Source: a virus. Taken from it: a DNA stretch of 20,690 bases. The notes under the pieces were generated by a model. It was not told the origin of the DNA and made no database searches. It was given only the letters and a program-made list of their open reading frames with translations. The translations under genes were made by a program, and so were the position numbers. The DNA is taken from positions 1 to 20,690 of IMG/VR virus record IMGVR_UViG_3300032073_000337; one strand, 5' to 3'. The stretch's first letter is position 1, and the number at the start of each line of letters is the position of its first letter. Below, one piece after another: positions 7,366 to 15,400 of the stretch.

Positions 7366-7371
7366 GGAGGT
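7364..7371 (+). promoter_or_regulatory. Full-consensus ribosome binding site overlapping the capsid stop
   Basis: AAGGAGGT is an eight-base match to the 16S rRNA 3' tail and the strongest such site I see in the window. It uses the last two bases of the capsid TAA and sits 5 nt before the ATG at 7377. It implies very high, capsid-like translation of the 157-aa protein. Confidence 0.85.
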
Positions 7372-7376
7372 AGACT

Positions 7377-7850
7377 ATGAGTTATGTAAACGCAGACGGT
7401 CTAGAAGTTCTTACCGCAGGTGAACAGGGAACTGCTGCAAAGCGTGGTACTTCTCTTTCAAGTCAAAAGAAATCATTGGTGATGACAATCACAGGAACAG
7501 AAGTTCCTTCATCTGTGGCAACTCCACAAGATCACGATGCTTTCATTCCAGCAGGTTCGTACATTACTTCTGCTAGTCTTATTGTCACAACAGCTTTCAC
7601 CTCAGGTGGTTCAGCTACATTGACAGTAGGTACTTACACTCAAGCTGGTGTTGCAGTTGATGCCGATGGTATTGACGCAACGATTGCTTTGGCTGCTATT
7701 GGTGCAGATAAAGCAGTAGCTTGTGATGGTGCAGCAGTAGGCGGTACAGCAACTGTTGGTGGCGCAGATGTTTATGTCGAAGCTATCTATGGCACAGCAG
7801 CATTTACTGCTGGTGAAGCCAAGTTGGTTATCGAATACATCGAGCCTTAA
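7377..7850 (+). CDS. Beta-rich head decoration / head-fibre candidate
   Basis: 157 aa. The N-terminus MSYVNADGLEVLTAGEQGT is followed by a polar linker and, from about residue 35, a beta-rich Ala/Gly/Thr/Val domain. That domain contains 'SYITSASLIVTTAFTSGGSATLTVGTY' features, 'AAIGADKA' and a closing 'KLVIEYIEP'. There are few charged residues and no membrane segment or enzymatic motif. Similar small beta proteins following capsid genes are capsid-decorating or head-fibre proteins in other phages, and the near-perfect ribosome site suggests stoichiometric production. The assignment is inference from context and composition. Its stop lies 8 nt before a stable hairpin. Confidence 0.65.
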   Translation: MSYVNADGLEVLTAGEQGTAAKRGTSLSSQKKSLVMTITGTEVPSSVATPQDHDAFIPAGSYITSASLIVTTAFTSGGSATLTVGTYTQAGVAVDADGIDATIALAAIGADKAVACDGAAVGGTATVGGADVYVEAIYGTAAFTAGEAKLVIEYIEP

Positions 7851-7858
7851 TAAGCTTT

Positions 7859-7880
7859 GGGTGTTCCTTCGGGAGCACCC
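7859..7880 (+). terminator. UUCG-capped hairpin downstream of capsid and decoration genes
   Basis: The arms GGGTGTTCC (7859-7867) and GGAGCACCC (7872-7880) form nine pairs, one of them a G-U wobble, closing on a C(UUCG)G tetraloop. What follows is TACTCATTCCC, without a clean T-run, so it may be a leaky terminator or an mRNA 3'-end stabiliser. It is the only strong intergenic hairpin I found. Its place resembles T-phi of T7, which follows gene 10 and lowers expression of the tail genes. Confidence 0.6.
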
Positions 7881-7903
7881 TACTCATTCCCTAGGAGATA
7901 TTA

Positions 7904-8362
7904 ATGGCAAACGTAAACCACTCTACTCTTTCTGATCCTTACTTACACGAACCTAAAGGCGTTGCTTCGGCAAGTAGTGGTGACGTTTACTTAGCTAATG
8001 GTTCTGGCTCAGGTACTTGGACTTCAAGACAGTCCATGTTAACAGCACACTTCGCTGACATATCTAGCTCAAGCAACCTATACGTTCCTATGCCTTACGC
8101 AGGAACAGTAACAAAGATACAAAGTGTTCTAAGCGGAGCTATCTCTGGCTCAGACACAACCTTTACAGTAACAAACGCAGCAGGTGCTTCGATGGGTGTA
8201 GTAACTGTCACTCAATCTGGTTCTGCAGCAGGTGACGTAGACACACTAGCACCCTCATCAAACCACACAGTTACAGCAGGAAGTTTTATAAAGATAGCTT
8301 GTAACGGTGGAGCAAGTTCACACGTTGAGTGTGTAATAGTTATCTGCGTGGATGGATCATAA
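7904..8362 (+). CDS. Head-fibre / virion surface structural candidate (LHEPKGVASASSGDVYLANG)
   Basis: 152 aa. The ATG at 7904 has AGGAG at 7893-7897. The N-terminus MANVNHSTLSDPYLHEPKG, then 'GDVYLANGSGSGTWTSRQ', is a motif I associate with small phage structural proteins encoded near the capsid gene, often annotated as head fibre or structural protein. The rest is Ser/Thr/Gly/Ala-rich beta sequence (IQSVLSGAISGSDTTFTVT, MGVVTVTQSGSAAGDVDTL) ending in 'HVECVIVICVDGS'. The last is hydrophobic but short, more like a beta strand than a membrane helix. It is the first gene after the hairpin at 7859-7880, and its stop overlaps the next start. It could decorate the head or lie at the head-tail junction. 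Confidence 0.6.
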   Translation: MANVNHSTLSDPYLHEPKGVASASSGDVYLANGSGSGTWTSRQSMLTAHFADISSSSNLYVPMPYAGTVTKIQSVLSGAISGSDTTFTVTNAAGASMGVVTVTQSGSAAGDVDTLAPSSNHTVTAGSFIKIACNGGASSHVECVIVICVDGS

Positions 8363-9084
8363 TGAAAAGCACTCTCTTACAAGTAGTACAATCTATTCTA
8401 TCTGACATGGACTCAGAGAATGTCAACACTATTTCTGACACAGTAGAGGCTCAACAGATAGCCTCAGTAATAGAAGACACGTACTTCAATATAATTGCTG
8501 CTAGAGATATACCTGAACACAACAAACTTATACCTTTAGTTTCTTTAGCTAACAACGCAAAGCCTACACACTTTACCTACCCTGCAAGAACAAAACAATT
8601 AATACGTGTTGATTACAATATAGGAACTGCTTCTGCTCCTGACTACAGAGAAATAGTTTATGTAGAACCTTTAATTTTTATGGACAGAATGGTTGAGACA
8701 GGTAAGAAAGTTACAACAGTAGACCAGTCAGTAGAGTTGTTTGTTGCTAGTGATAGAGACCCTTCTTACTATACCTCATTCAACGATAATCATATTATAA
8801 TGGATGCCTACGATGTCTCAGTAGAAGCCAATCTAGCATCTAATAAGACAAGAGCTTTCTGTTCTATATACCCAACATTCAGTCAAACAGACAGCTTTGC
8901 TATAGACTTAGATCAGACACTAATGCCTTTACTTCTAGCTGAAGCTAAGTCAGCTTGCTTTAGTTTATTTAAAGGTGGTTCTGATCCTAAGGTTGAGCAG
9001 TCTGCACGTAGGTTAAAGTCTTACGTACAAAACGATCAATACAAAACTAGGCTTGCTTCAAGGAATCAGTATGGACGTAGCTAA
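8362..9084 (+). CDS. Tail tubular protein A (T7 gp11-like adaptor)
   Basis: 240 aa. The start at 8362 is set by TAATG overlap; an upstream in-frame ATG at 8329 lies inside the previous gene and is not needed. Features of the family are the N-terminal helix with 'EAQQIASVIEDTYFNIIAARDIPEHNK' elements (about 29-55) and 'TYPARTKQLIRVDYN'. A central part has 'YYTSFNDNHIIMDAYD', and the C-terminal helical segment has 'LMPLLLAEAKSACFSLFKGG' and 'EQSARRLKSYVQND'. Twelve copies would form the adaptor ring below the portal. Usual length in T7-like phages is about 190-250 aa, so this is full length. Only a weak GGAT lies upstream, so coupling with the preceding gene is likely. Confidence 0.85.
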   Translation: MKSTLLQVVQSILSDMDSENVNTISDTVEAQQIASVIEDTYFNIIAARDIPEHNKLIPLVSLANNAKPTHFTYPARTKQLIRVDYNIGTASAPDYREIVYVEPLIFMDRMVETGKKVTTVDQSVELFVASDRDPSYYTSFNDNHIIMDAYDVSVEANLASNKTRAFCSIYPTFSQTDSFAIDLDQTLMPLLLAEAKSACFSLFKGGSDPKVEQSARRLKSYVQNDQYKTRLASRNQYGRS

Positions 9085-9383
9085 TGATTGACATTGAAAC
9101 TGATACAGTAAACCAACACTGTAAAATAAAGTCTGATAAAATGGTATCAGAAATTTACGTAGAGAAAGAAGACAGTAATTATTCATTTTTTAAAGTAAGG
9201 TTTGAAAGAGGTATCTTACCCAGTGAACTATCTGGTAGATACTCTAGCTTACAAAAAGGTAAAGAAGCTGTAGAACATTACCTTAGAGACAAAGTAAAAA
9301 CTAAAACTGTTCAGCGTAATGAATACGCAGACCAACGTGAAATGGAACGTAATGCCTCAAAGTCTAAATCAGAAAGCAGTTAA
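9084..9383 (+). CDS. 99-aa hypothetical between tail tube genes A and B
   Basis: The start ATG at 9084 shares an A with the gp11-like stop. The 3' end overlaps the tail tube B gene by 32 nt (65 nt if that gene starts at 9319). The protein appears to be one small alpha/beta domain (EIYVEKEDSNYSFFKVRFE, 'GILPSELSGRYSSLQKGKEAVEHYL', about 23-70) with a charged, probably disordered C-terminus (TVQRNEYADQREMERNASK) ending in Ser/Lys. Presence between two tail tube genes suggests a virion or assembly role. I know of no function. The order of coupled starts and good codon continuity make it a real gene rather than a shadow. Confidence 0.65.
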   Translation: MIDIETDTVNQHCKIKSDKMVSEIYVEKEDSNYSFFKVRFERGILPSELSGRYSSLQKGKEAVEHYLRDKVKTKTVQRNEYADQREMERNASKSKSESS

Positions 9384-11496
9384 TAACTTTGTAAGAGGTC
9401 TTGTTACTGAGGCTGCAGAACTTACATTTCCTGAAGGTGCTTCTGTTGATGAACTAAACTGTGACCTACGTAGGGATGGTACTAGACGTAGAAGACTAGG
9501 TGTAGAGTATGAGACAGGTAATGTACTATCTTCGTTTACTCTTAGTGATGCTGAACAGACAGCTACAGGTGATTGGGTAAACGTAGGTGGTAATGCTGAC
9601 CTAGAGTTCTTGGTTCTTCAAAAGGGTGCTACACTTTATTTTTACAATAAGGGTGCTTTACCTTACTCTAATCAAGTAGAATCGAACTCAGTAAACCTAG
9701 CTTCTTATCAGCATTCTGGTTCTGCTGGTGCTGATACAGCTAAGTGTCAGTTCACATCAATCAAAGGTAACTTGGTTGTATCATCTCCTGAGATAAATAC
9801 TATAGCTATCCAGTATAGCTCAGGAACATTTACAGTTACTCAGGTAAGTTTTGAAGTAAGAGACTTTGAGTTTCAAGGTAATACAAGCACATACTTTGAT
9901 AACGATAGCTCACCTTCTCAAAATAGAAAGTATGACGCACAAAACGCAGGTTGGAACACAGGTAATGGTGCTCCTACAGATTTAACTAAAAGACTTACTC
10001 ACCCTTGGTATGCAGGTAAAGATAGTGATGGTGACTACGACTCTGCAGAATGGGAAAAGGTATATGGTGGTACAACACTAACAGCAAATGGTCACTACAT
10101 ACTAGACTTCTTTACTAAGAACAGAGGCTCTGCTTCAGGTTTAACTGGTCTAACCAAAATGACAGACCCTGAGAGTTCTAGGTTTAGATGTGCTGAATCT
10201 TTTTCTGGTAGGGTATTCTACGCAGGTATTGACAGTTCTGAAAATGCTGGTACACTACTATTCTCCAAGCTTGTTGAAACAGTAGATGACTTAGGTATCT
10301 GTCACCAACAGAATGACCCAACATCAGAATATATCTCTGACTTGTTGGATACAGATGGTGGTGTTATAAGAATACCTGACGCTGTTAAAATACAAAGACT
10401 GTACGCCTACCAGAACTCTCTATTCGTGTTTGCTGAGAATGGTGTATGGCAGATTTCTGGTGTGGACGGTGTGTTCAGAGCATCGTCCTTTTCTGTAAAC
10501 AGGGTTACTAGGGTTGGTATCCTACAGCCCCAAACATTCGTAGAAGCTGAGGGTGTTCCTTTCTGGTGGTCAAGGTTTGGTATACATACACTACAGACAG
10601 ACCCTGTATCAGGTCAAGGTCAGGAACAAAACCTCACTCTACCTACAGTTCAAACCTTTTGGGATGCTATTGACGCTGACGCTAAACTAAAAGTAACTGC
10701 AGTTTATGATGCTATCAATAAAAGAATATACTGGGCTTATCCTGATAAAGATGAAACTGTAGCTTCTAAACTTAATAACTTCTTAATTCTTGACGTACCT
10801 CTACAAGCTTTCTTTCCTTGGAAAGTATCAGATCAAACATCTAACACAGACTGTGTGATTGGTTTAGCTTTTTACTCAGGGTATGGTGCTAGTGAGGTTG
10901 CTCTAGACGTTACATCAAACAACGGTGCAGATGATGTTGTTACCTCAAATGGTAATGATGTTGTGTCTACACAAATATCTAACACAAACACAGGTGACCC
11001 TGCTATTGTTCTTATCTGTAGAGAAGGGTCAAACAACAAGATAACCTTTGGTGCATTTACAGGAATTACTTTTCTTGATTGGACAAACACAAACTATTCA
11101 TCATTTGCTGAAACAGGTTACGACTTTATAGGTGACTTAGTAACTAAAAAGAATGCACCATTTATAGTTACGTACTGCAGAGTAACTGAGACAGGATTTA
11201 CAGGTAATGAGAATGATGGTTACGAAGCTATAAGACCGTCAGGACTAAAAGTTTCTGCTGCTTGGGATTTTGCTGAGAGCTTTGGTACATCACAACAGGT
11301 GTACAGACTAAAGTTTCCTGTGTTTCCTAACAACAGTAATCTAAGCGACTTTAATTATCCAGATGATGTGATAACATCAAGAGTTAAAATACGTGGACAT
11401 GGAAGATCCATGAGAGTAAAATACGAAAGTGAACAGGGGAAGGACTTCTTGCTTCTAGGATGGGGCATGGTACAAGGAAGGAACCCTCGTTACTAA
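9352..11496 (+). CDS. Tail tubular protein B (T7 gp12-like nozzle)
   Basis: 714 aa from the ATG at 9352. The in-frame ATG at 9319 would add 11 residues; I prefer 9352 because GGAA lies at 9344-9347 and homologues begin close to the 'NNFVRGLVTEAAELTFPEG' segment. The N-terminus (about 10-50) has 'GASVDELNCDLRRDGTRRRRLG', typical of this family. The middle contains 'YQNSLFVFAENGVWQISGVDG' and 'PFWWSRFGIHTL', consistent with the beta-propeller of nozzle proteins. The C-terminus 'VKYESEQGKDFLLLGWGM' is also characteristic. Six copies would form the tail nozzle below the gp11-like ring. A small Asn/Asp/Val-rich tandem repeat lies at about residues 520-540. The length is normal (T7 gp12 is about 790 aa). 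The stop overlaps the GNAT gene start as TAATG. Confidence 0.88.
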   Translation: MPQSLNQKAVNNFVRGLVTEAAELTFPEGASVDELNCDLRRDGTRRRRLGVEYETGNVLSSFTLSDAEQTATGDWVNVGGNADLEFLVLQKGATLYFYNKGALPYSNQVESNSVNLASYQHSGSAGADTAKCQFTSIKGNLVVSSPEINTIAIQYSSGTFTVTQVSFEVRDFEFQGNTSTYFDNDSSPSQNRKYDAQNAGWNTGNGAPTDLTKRLTHPWYAGKDSDGDYDSAEWEKVYGGTTLTANGHYILDFFTKNRGSASGLTGLTKMTDPESSRFRCAESFSGRVFYAGIDSSENAGTLLFSKLVETVDDLGICHQQNDPTSEYISDLLDTDGGVIRIPDAVKIQRLYAYQNSLFVFAENGVWQISGVDGVFRASSFSVNRVTRVGILQPQTFVEAEGVPFWWSRFGIHTLQTDPVSGQGQEQNLTLPTVQTFWDAIDADAKLKVTAVYDAINKRIYWAYPDKDETVASKLNNFLILDVPLQAFFPWKVSDQTSNTDCVIGLAFYSGYGASEVALDVTSNNGADDVVTSNGNDVVSTQISNTNTGDPAIVLICREGSNNKITFGAFTGITFLDWTNTNYSSFAETGYDFIGDLVTKKNAPFIVTYCRVTETGFTGNENDGYEAIRPSGLKVSAAWDFAESFGTSQQVYRLKFPVFPNNSNLSDFNYPDDVITSRVKIRGHGRSMRVKYESEQGKDFLLLGWGMVQGRNPRY

Positions 11497-11957
11497 TGAC
11501 TGAATACACAATTAGGGATGCTACCCAAGAGGATGTCTTGGATACAGTCCTAGCAGTAAAACAATTCTGCAAAGAAATACCACATCCAGCATGGACTAAG
11601 TTCAACAGCAACAAAGTAAACAACTTAGTAGCTCAACTAGTAGAATCAGAAAATGGTTTTGTAAAGATAGTTGAAAAAGAAGGAGAAATCGTAGGTGCTC
11701 TTATAGCTGTAGTATCTGAACTACCTATAAATGATCTTTGGTTTTCTCAAGAGTTAATGTTTTGGATTGACCCTGAACATAGAAAAGGAAGAACAGCAAT
11801 TAAACTCATAGACGATTATGTAGATTGGTCAGAGAAAAAAGGTTGTAGTTTTACTAGGCTATCTGAGTTAGATAGTATATTAGATAAAAAAGCTGGTACT
11901 CTATTTAAACGAAAAGGTTTTAAGTCAGTAGAGACAGCATACATAAAGGAGATTTAG
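11496..11957 (+). CDS. GNAT-family N-acetyltransferase, in the T7 gene 13 position
   Basis: 153 aa from the ATG at 11496, chosen for the TAATG overlap rather than the in-frame ATG at 11460. The fold reads as GNAT: N-terminal 'YTIRDATQEDVLDTVLAVKQF' (4-24), a strand pair 'FVKIVEKEGEIVGALIAVVS' (55-74), motif A 'FWIDPEHRKGRTAIKLIDDYVDW' (89-111) and C-terminal 'AGTLFKRKGFKSVETAYIK' (133-151). Motif A has HRKGRTA rather than the textbook R/Q-x-x-G-x-G/A, a variant I associate with phage GNATs. It would transfer acetyl from acetyl-CoA to an amine; the substrate is unknown. It lies between the tail tube B and gp14-like genes. In T7 that place is held by gene 13, which affects virion assembly, so a structural or assembly role is possible. 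Its few arginine codons are mostly AGA/AGG. Confidence 0.8.
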   Translation: MTEYTIRDATQEDVLDTVLAVKQFCKEIPHPAWTKFNSNKVNNLVAQLVESENGFVKIVEKEGEIVGALIAVVSELPINDLWFSQELMFWIDPEHRKGRTAIKLIDDYVDWSEKKGCSFTRLSELDSILDKKAGTLFKRKGFKSVETAYIKEI

Positions 11958-11958
11958 T

Positions 11959-12498
11959 GTGGCGGTATTTACAGCAATAGGTACAACAATTCTTGGTGCT
12001 GCTTTAGGTGGTGGTGCTCTAGCTACTGTTACAGGTCTTGCTGCAGTTGGTGCTGTAGGTGCTGGTGTTAACAAAATAAGTCAGGCTTCAGAAGCTACTC
12101 AACGATCAGCAACAGTACAAGCTGAAGCTGCTCAGACTAGGGTACAAATGCAACAACAGCAAGTATCTAGAGCTAGGCGAAGTGCTGTTAGACAACAGAT
12201 TGTTGCTAGGTCTAGGGCAAGGCAATCTGCTCAGGCTGCTGGACTACAAGGTAGCTCTGCATTAATGGGTGGCTTAGGAAGTATATCTTCTCAGATAGGA
12301 GCTAACTTAGGATACGGAAGTATGATGTCAGGTCTAGGTCAACAATATACTTCTTTAACTGCTCAGGCTGCTCAACTACAAGGTCAAGCACAACTAGGTT
12401 TTGCTCAGGCTGGACTGTTGTTTGGTGGAGCTAAATTTGCTCTTGGTGGCGGTTTACAAACTATTGGAACAAATATAGCAAGTGGACTTAACAAATAA
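11959..12498 (+). CDS. Small internal virion (ejection) protein, T7 gp14-like
   Basis: 179 aa, starting with GTG at 11959 and supported by AAAGGAG at 11945-11951, seven bases upstream. The N-terminus is a long Ala/Gly-rich hydrophobic stretch (about 5-38: TILGAALGGGALATVTGLAA) capable of spanning a membrane. A Gln/Ala/Arg-rich helical section (about 45-90, QMQQQQVSRARRSAVRQQ) and a Gly/Ala-rich C-terminus with more weakly hydrophobic stretches (LGFAQAGLLFGGAKFALGGG) follow. This is the profile of T7 gp14-type proteins, which leave the capsid on infection and form the outer-membrane part of the DNA channel. Length (T7 gp14 is about 196 aa) and position just before two very large proteins agree. 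The stop overlaps the next start as TAATG. Confidence 0.82.
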   Translation: MAVFTAIGTTILGAALGGGALATVTGLAAVGAVGAGVNKISQASEATQRSATVQAEAAQTRVQMQQQQVSRARRSAVRQQIVARSRARQSAQAAGLQGSSALMGGLGSISSQIGANLGYGSMMSGLGQQYTSLTAQAAQLQGQAQLGFAQAGLLFGGAKFALGGGLQTIGTNIASGLNK

Positions 12499-15400
12499 TG
12501 AACAGACCTCTTACACTAGATGAGTTTGTCTCTAACCAAGATGTTCTTGAAAAAGAGTATCAGGAAGAAGAGTACCAACGTCCTCTAAACCCTTTCTCAG
12601 AAGTTGAGACTATCAAAGCTCAGGAGCTAGGGTACGTCTTAGACACTGATGAAACTGAGATAAGGGTAGCCAGATCACAAGGTGACTTTGTACACACCAC
12701 CTCAGCCAAGCTAAAAGAAAGCAACTACGACTACGATAACTTGGTAGAGAAAGCTCTAGAAGACGATAAGTCAGTAGAAGAAACTGCTGAGATAGTACAA
12801 GAAAGAATAGAGAAAGACAGAGACATTCCTATGTCTGAGTATATGCTTTCGCAAATTCTTATGCTCAACGATAGTGATGTCACACCTTTTGCTAGTAGAG
12901 CATTAACCAACATGGAGACTTTCAACAGGTTGATGCAAGAAGAGTTTGAGGCTAATGATCAGAGTGGGTTCTCTAAGTTTCTTCACTTCTTAGATGTAAA
13001 CATTCTAAGGGAGTTGACTATAGGTCTTCCAGAAAATCTAACTTACAGAACAAACAGAGAAGGTACTGAAATTCGTGAGGCTTTTGTTAGGTTAACCCCT
13101 AATGAATTTGAGGACTGGGCTAGAGAATATATAGAAGAAAGAAAAGACGAAGGTGTCTTTACAGCAAACGGAGATAGTGTTTGGAACCTCTATAAAACAG
13201 CACATGATGCCACATATTTAGGGGATGATCCTTATGCAAATCTCAACTTTCTTTTTGGTGCTGCTGACCTTGCTACTCTGGGTTACTTGGGAGGCATTCG
13301 AAAGACAGCCTCAGCCCTTAAAAGAACTACCAGCCTTGCCCAAGATACAACAGGAAAACTGCTGTCACTGACTAAAGTTAAAAGACCAGTAGATTCAGTT
13401 GCTGTAGTTGATGGTGAAGTTGCTGCAGCTAATGCAGCTACAAGAGCAGTAGAGAAAGTTGGGGTTCAGACAGACAATATAACAGCAGGTAGGTTGGTTC
13501 CTGAAGAAATGGACGCTGCGTCTGGTCCTGCAGCTAGACCTTCTGGTCCTGCTGTACGTGATGGAACAAGAGCTTCCATTCTTTATGAAGACCTAGCAGA
13601 ACTAAACAGGAGAGGCTCCTTTGGTGAGTTTGTTCCTTTAGCAGTTCTTGAAGCAACAGCTAAAACAATGGCTGGAAAAATAGCTTCAACAACAAACGAT
13701 GCAGTAGCAAACGTAAAAAGTATAGTTGATGAATTGTCTGATGACTACAAGGTTGTAGTTAGAATAGGTAAGAACGGTTCAGGTGCTCCTTTCAGAAGAA
13801 AGATGGATGCTGAAGCTGTAGCTGCACAAGACCCAGCATTCAAGGTAGTAAGAAGAGAAGAGGGAAGAGGCTGGTATGTAGAGACAGAACAGCGTATAGA
13901 TGTACTAGGTTTACCTGAAGCTGAACAAGTTTTACAAAAGTCAAACTTTATCTTTGATACTATGGAAAAAGTTTTTGGTGCATCATCAACAAGACTGTCT
14001 GATAGATTAGGAACTCTGTTTCTACAAGCTGAGGCTGGTGCAGCCAACATAAAACAACTAATAAAACCTTACGAAAAGAAAATAAATGCACTAAAAAAAG
14101 GTGAGACTCAACGTCTTGGTCACATTATGGAGTCACTCAGGGATGGAACCCTGTCACAAAAGTTTAAAGAAGCTCCTACATTACACCAATTTGAGGGCAT
14201 ATACTACACTGAGTTCGGTGTACCTGCCCCTAGAAAGACTGTAGAGGCTTACGCTGCCCTAGTAGACATCAATAACACTTCTTGGCAGATAAAATCATCA
14301 GCAATGTTAAAAAGATTTGTAGCTGCAGGTGGTGTCTTTGCTCCAAACATAGATGAAATAGGTAGGATAGTATATAAAGTAGACGGTCAGGGTGTAAAAA
14401 TACCCGAAGATGCTGCAATTCTTGACTTTAAACTAGCAACATCAAACAATGGTGGTGGTGCTTCTCTAAGAAAAACAGATTTAGCCAAGAAACAGTACGA
14501 AAAAGTACCAGTATACAAACTAGATAGTCCATTTCTAGGGCATTTGTACGTAACAAACATAGATGAAATAAGAGTTCTAGAAAAAGCAGACGTAATGCCC
14601 TACAACTTTGGTGGTCCAAGGGCAAATGCTGACCTTAGGTGGTTTGTTTCTGCTGTTATTGAGTCAGGTGTTAAGACAGTTAATGGTCCTAAGAATGCAG
14701 CACTTGGGATAAGAACTTTACTTGGAGCTTTTAGTAAATCACAGGCAGATTTAGCTGTCAAACAAATAAACAACATCACAGAGAAAACTAAAAATCTTAT
14801 GGATGCTGCAGGTGTTGACGATATAGCTAAACTTCAGCTAGGTAAAACAGACTCAGATGCTTTAGATGACCTTATCAGAGCAAATAGAGACTGGAACCCT
14901 AACATAAGCACATTAGCAGATTTAAAACTTATAGCAAGCAAACATGGATTTACTTTCAGAGAGAAGTTTGCTGTAAAAGCTAGAGATGAAAAACTTAGAT
15001 TGGAAGAAGTAGGTGAAAACCCTGCACTTCTAGGTTCTAGTATGGGTGATTACGACTCAATAAAAATAAATATGAGAAGGGGTGATAACCCACCTATGGA
15101 GTTTGGTGGTAGGGAAGCATCTAACATCAACCCAATATCTGCAATAGCTGATCAGTTTAACTCAGAAGCTTTTGGGTACGCACATAGAGCCTCAACCCAG
15201 AATGCTATGGTTGGGTGGGTTAAGTTAGCTGAGGCAAACCCTAGTATTGTAGACATACCTACAAATATTCCTAAGAATGATTTCTTACAGAAGCTTCTAA
15301 AAGCTGAAGTAACTAAGACTGGTAAGTTTAATGACCTTGCTGCTCAACTAAGAGAGCAACAGGCAGTAATTAAACGTAGGCTCAACCAACCAACAATGAC

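Noticed and set aside
13745-14050. 101-aa minus-strand ORF inside the 1510-aa gene
   Set aside because: Shadow of a well-supported long gene, with no start signal and an implausible Ser/Leu-rich composition.
14090-14100. A-run that could be a slippery site
   Set aside because: It is in the middle of an uninterrupted 1510-aa frame, and frameshifting there would meet no long alternative frame that I can see. A similar A-run in the portal gene near 4340 was rejected for the same reason.
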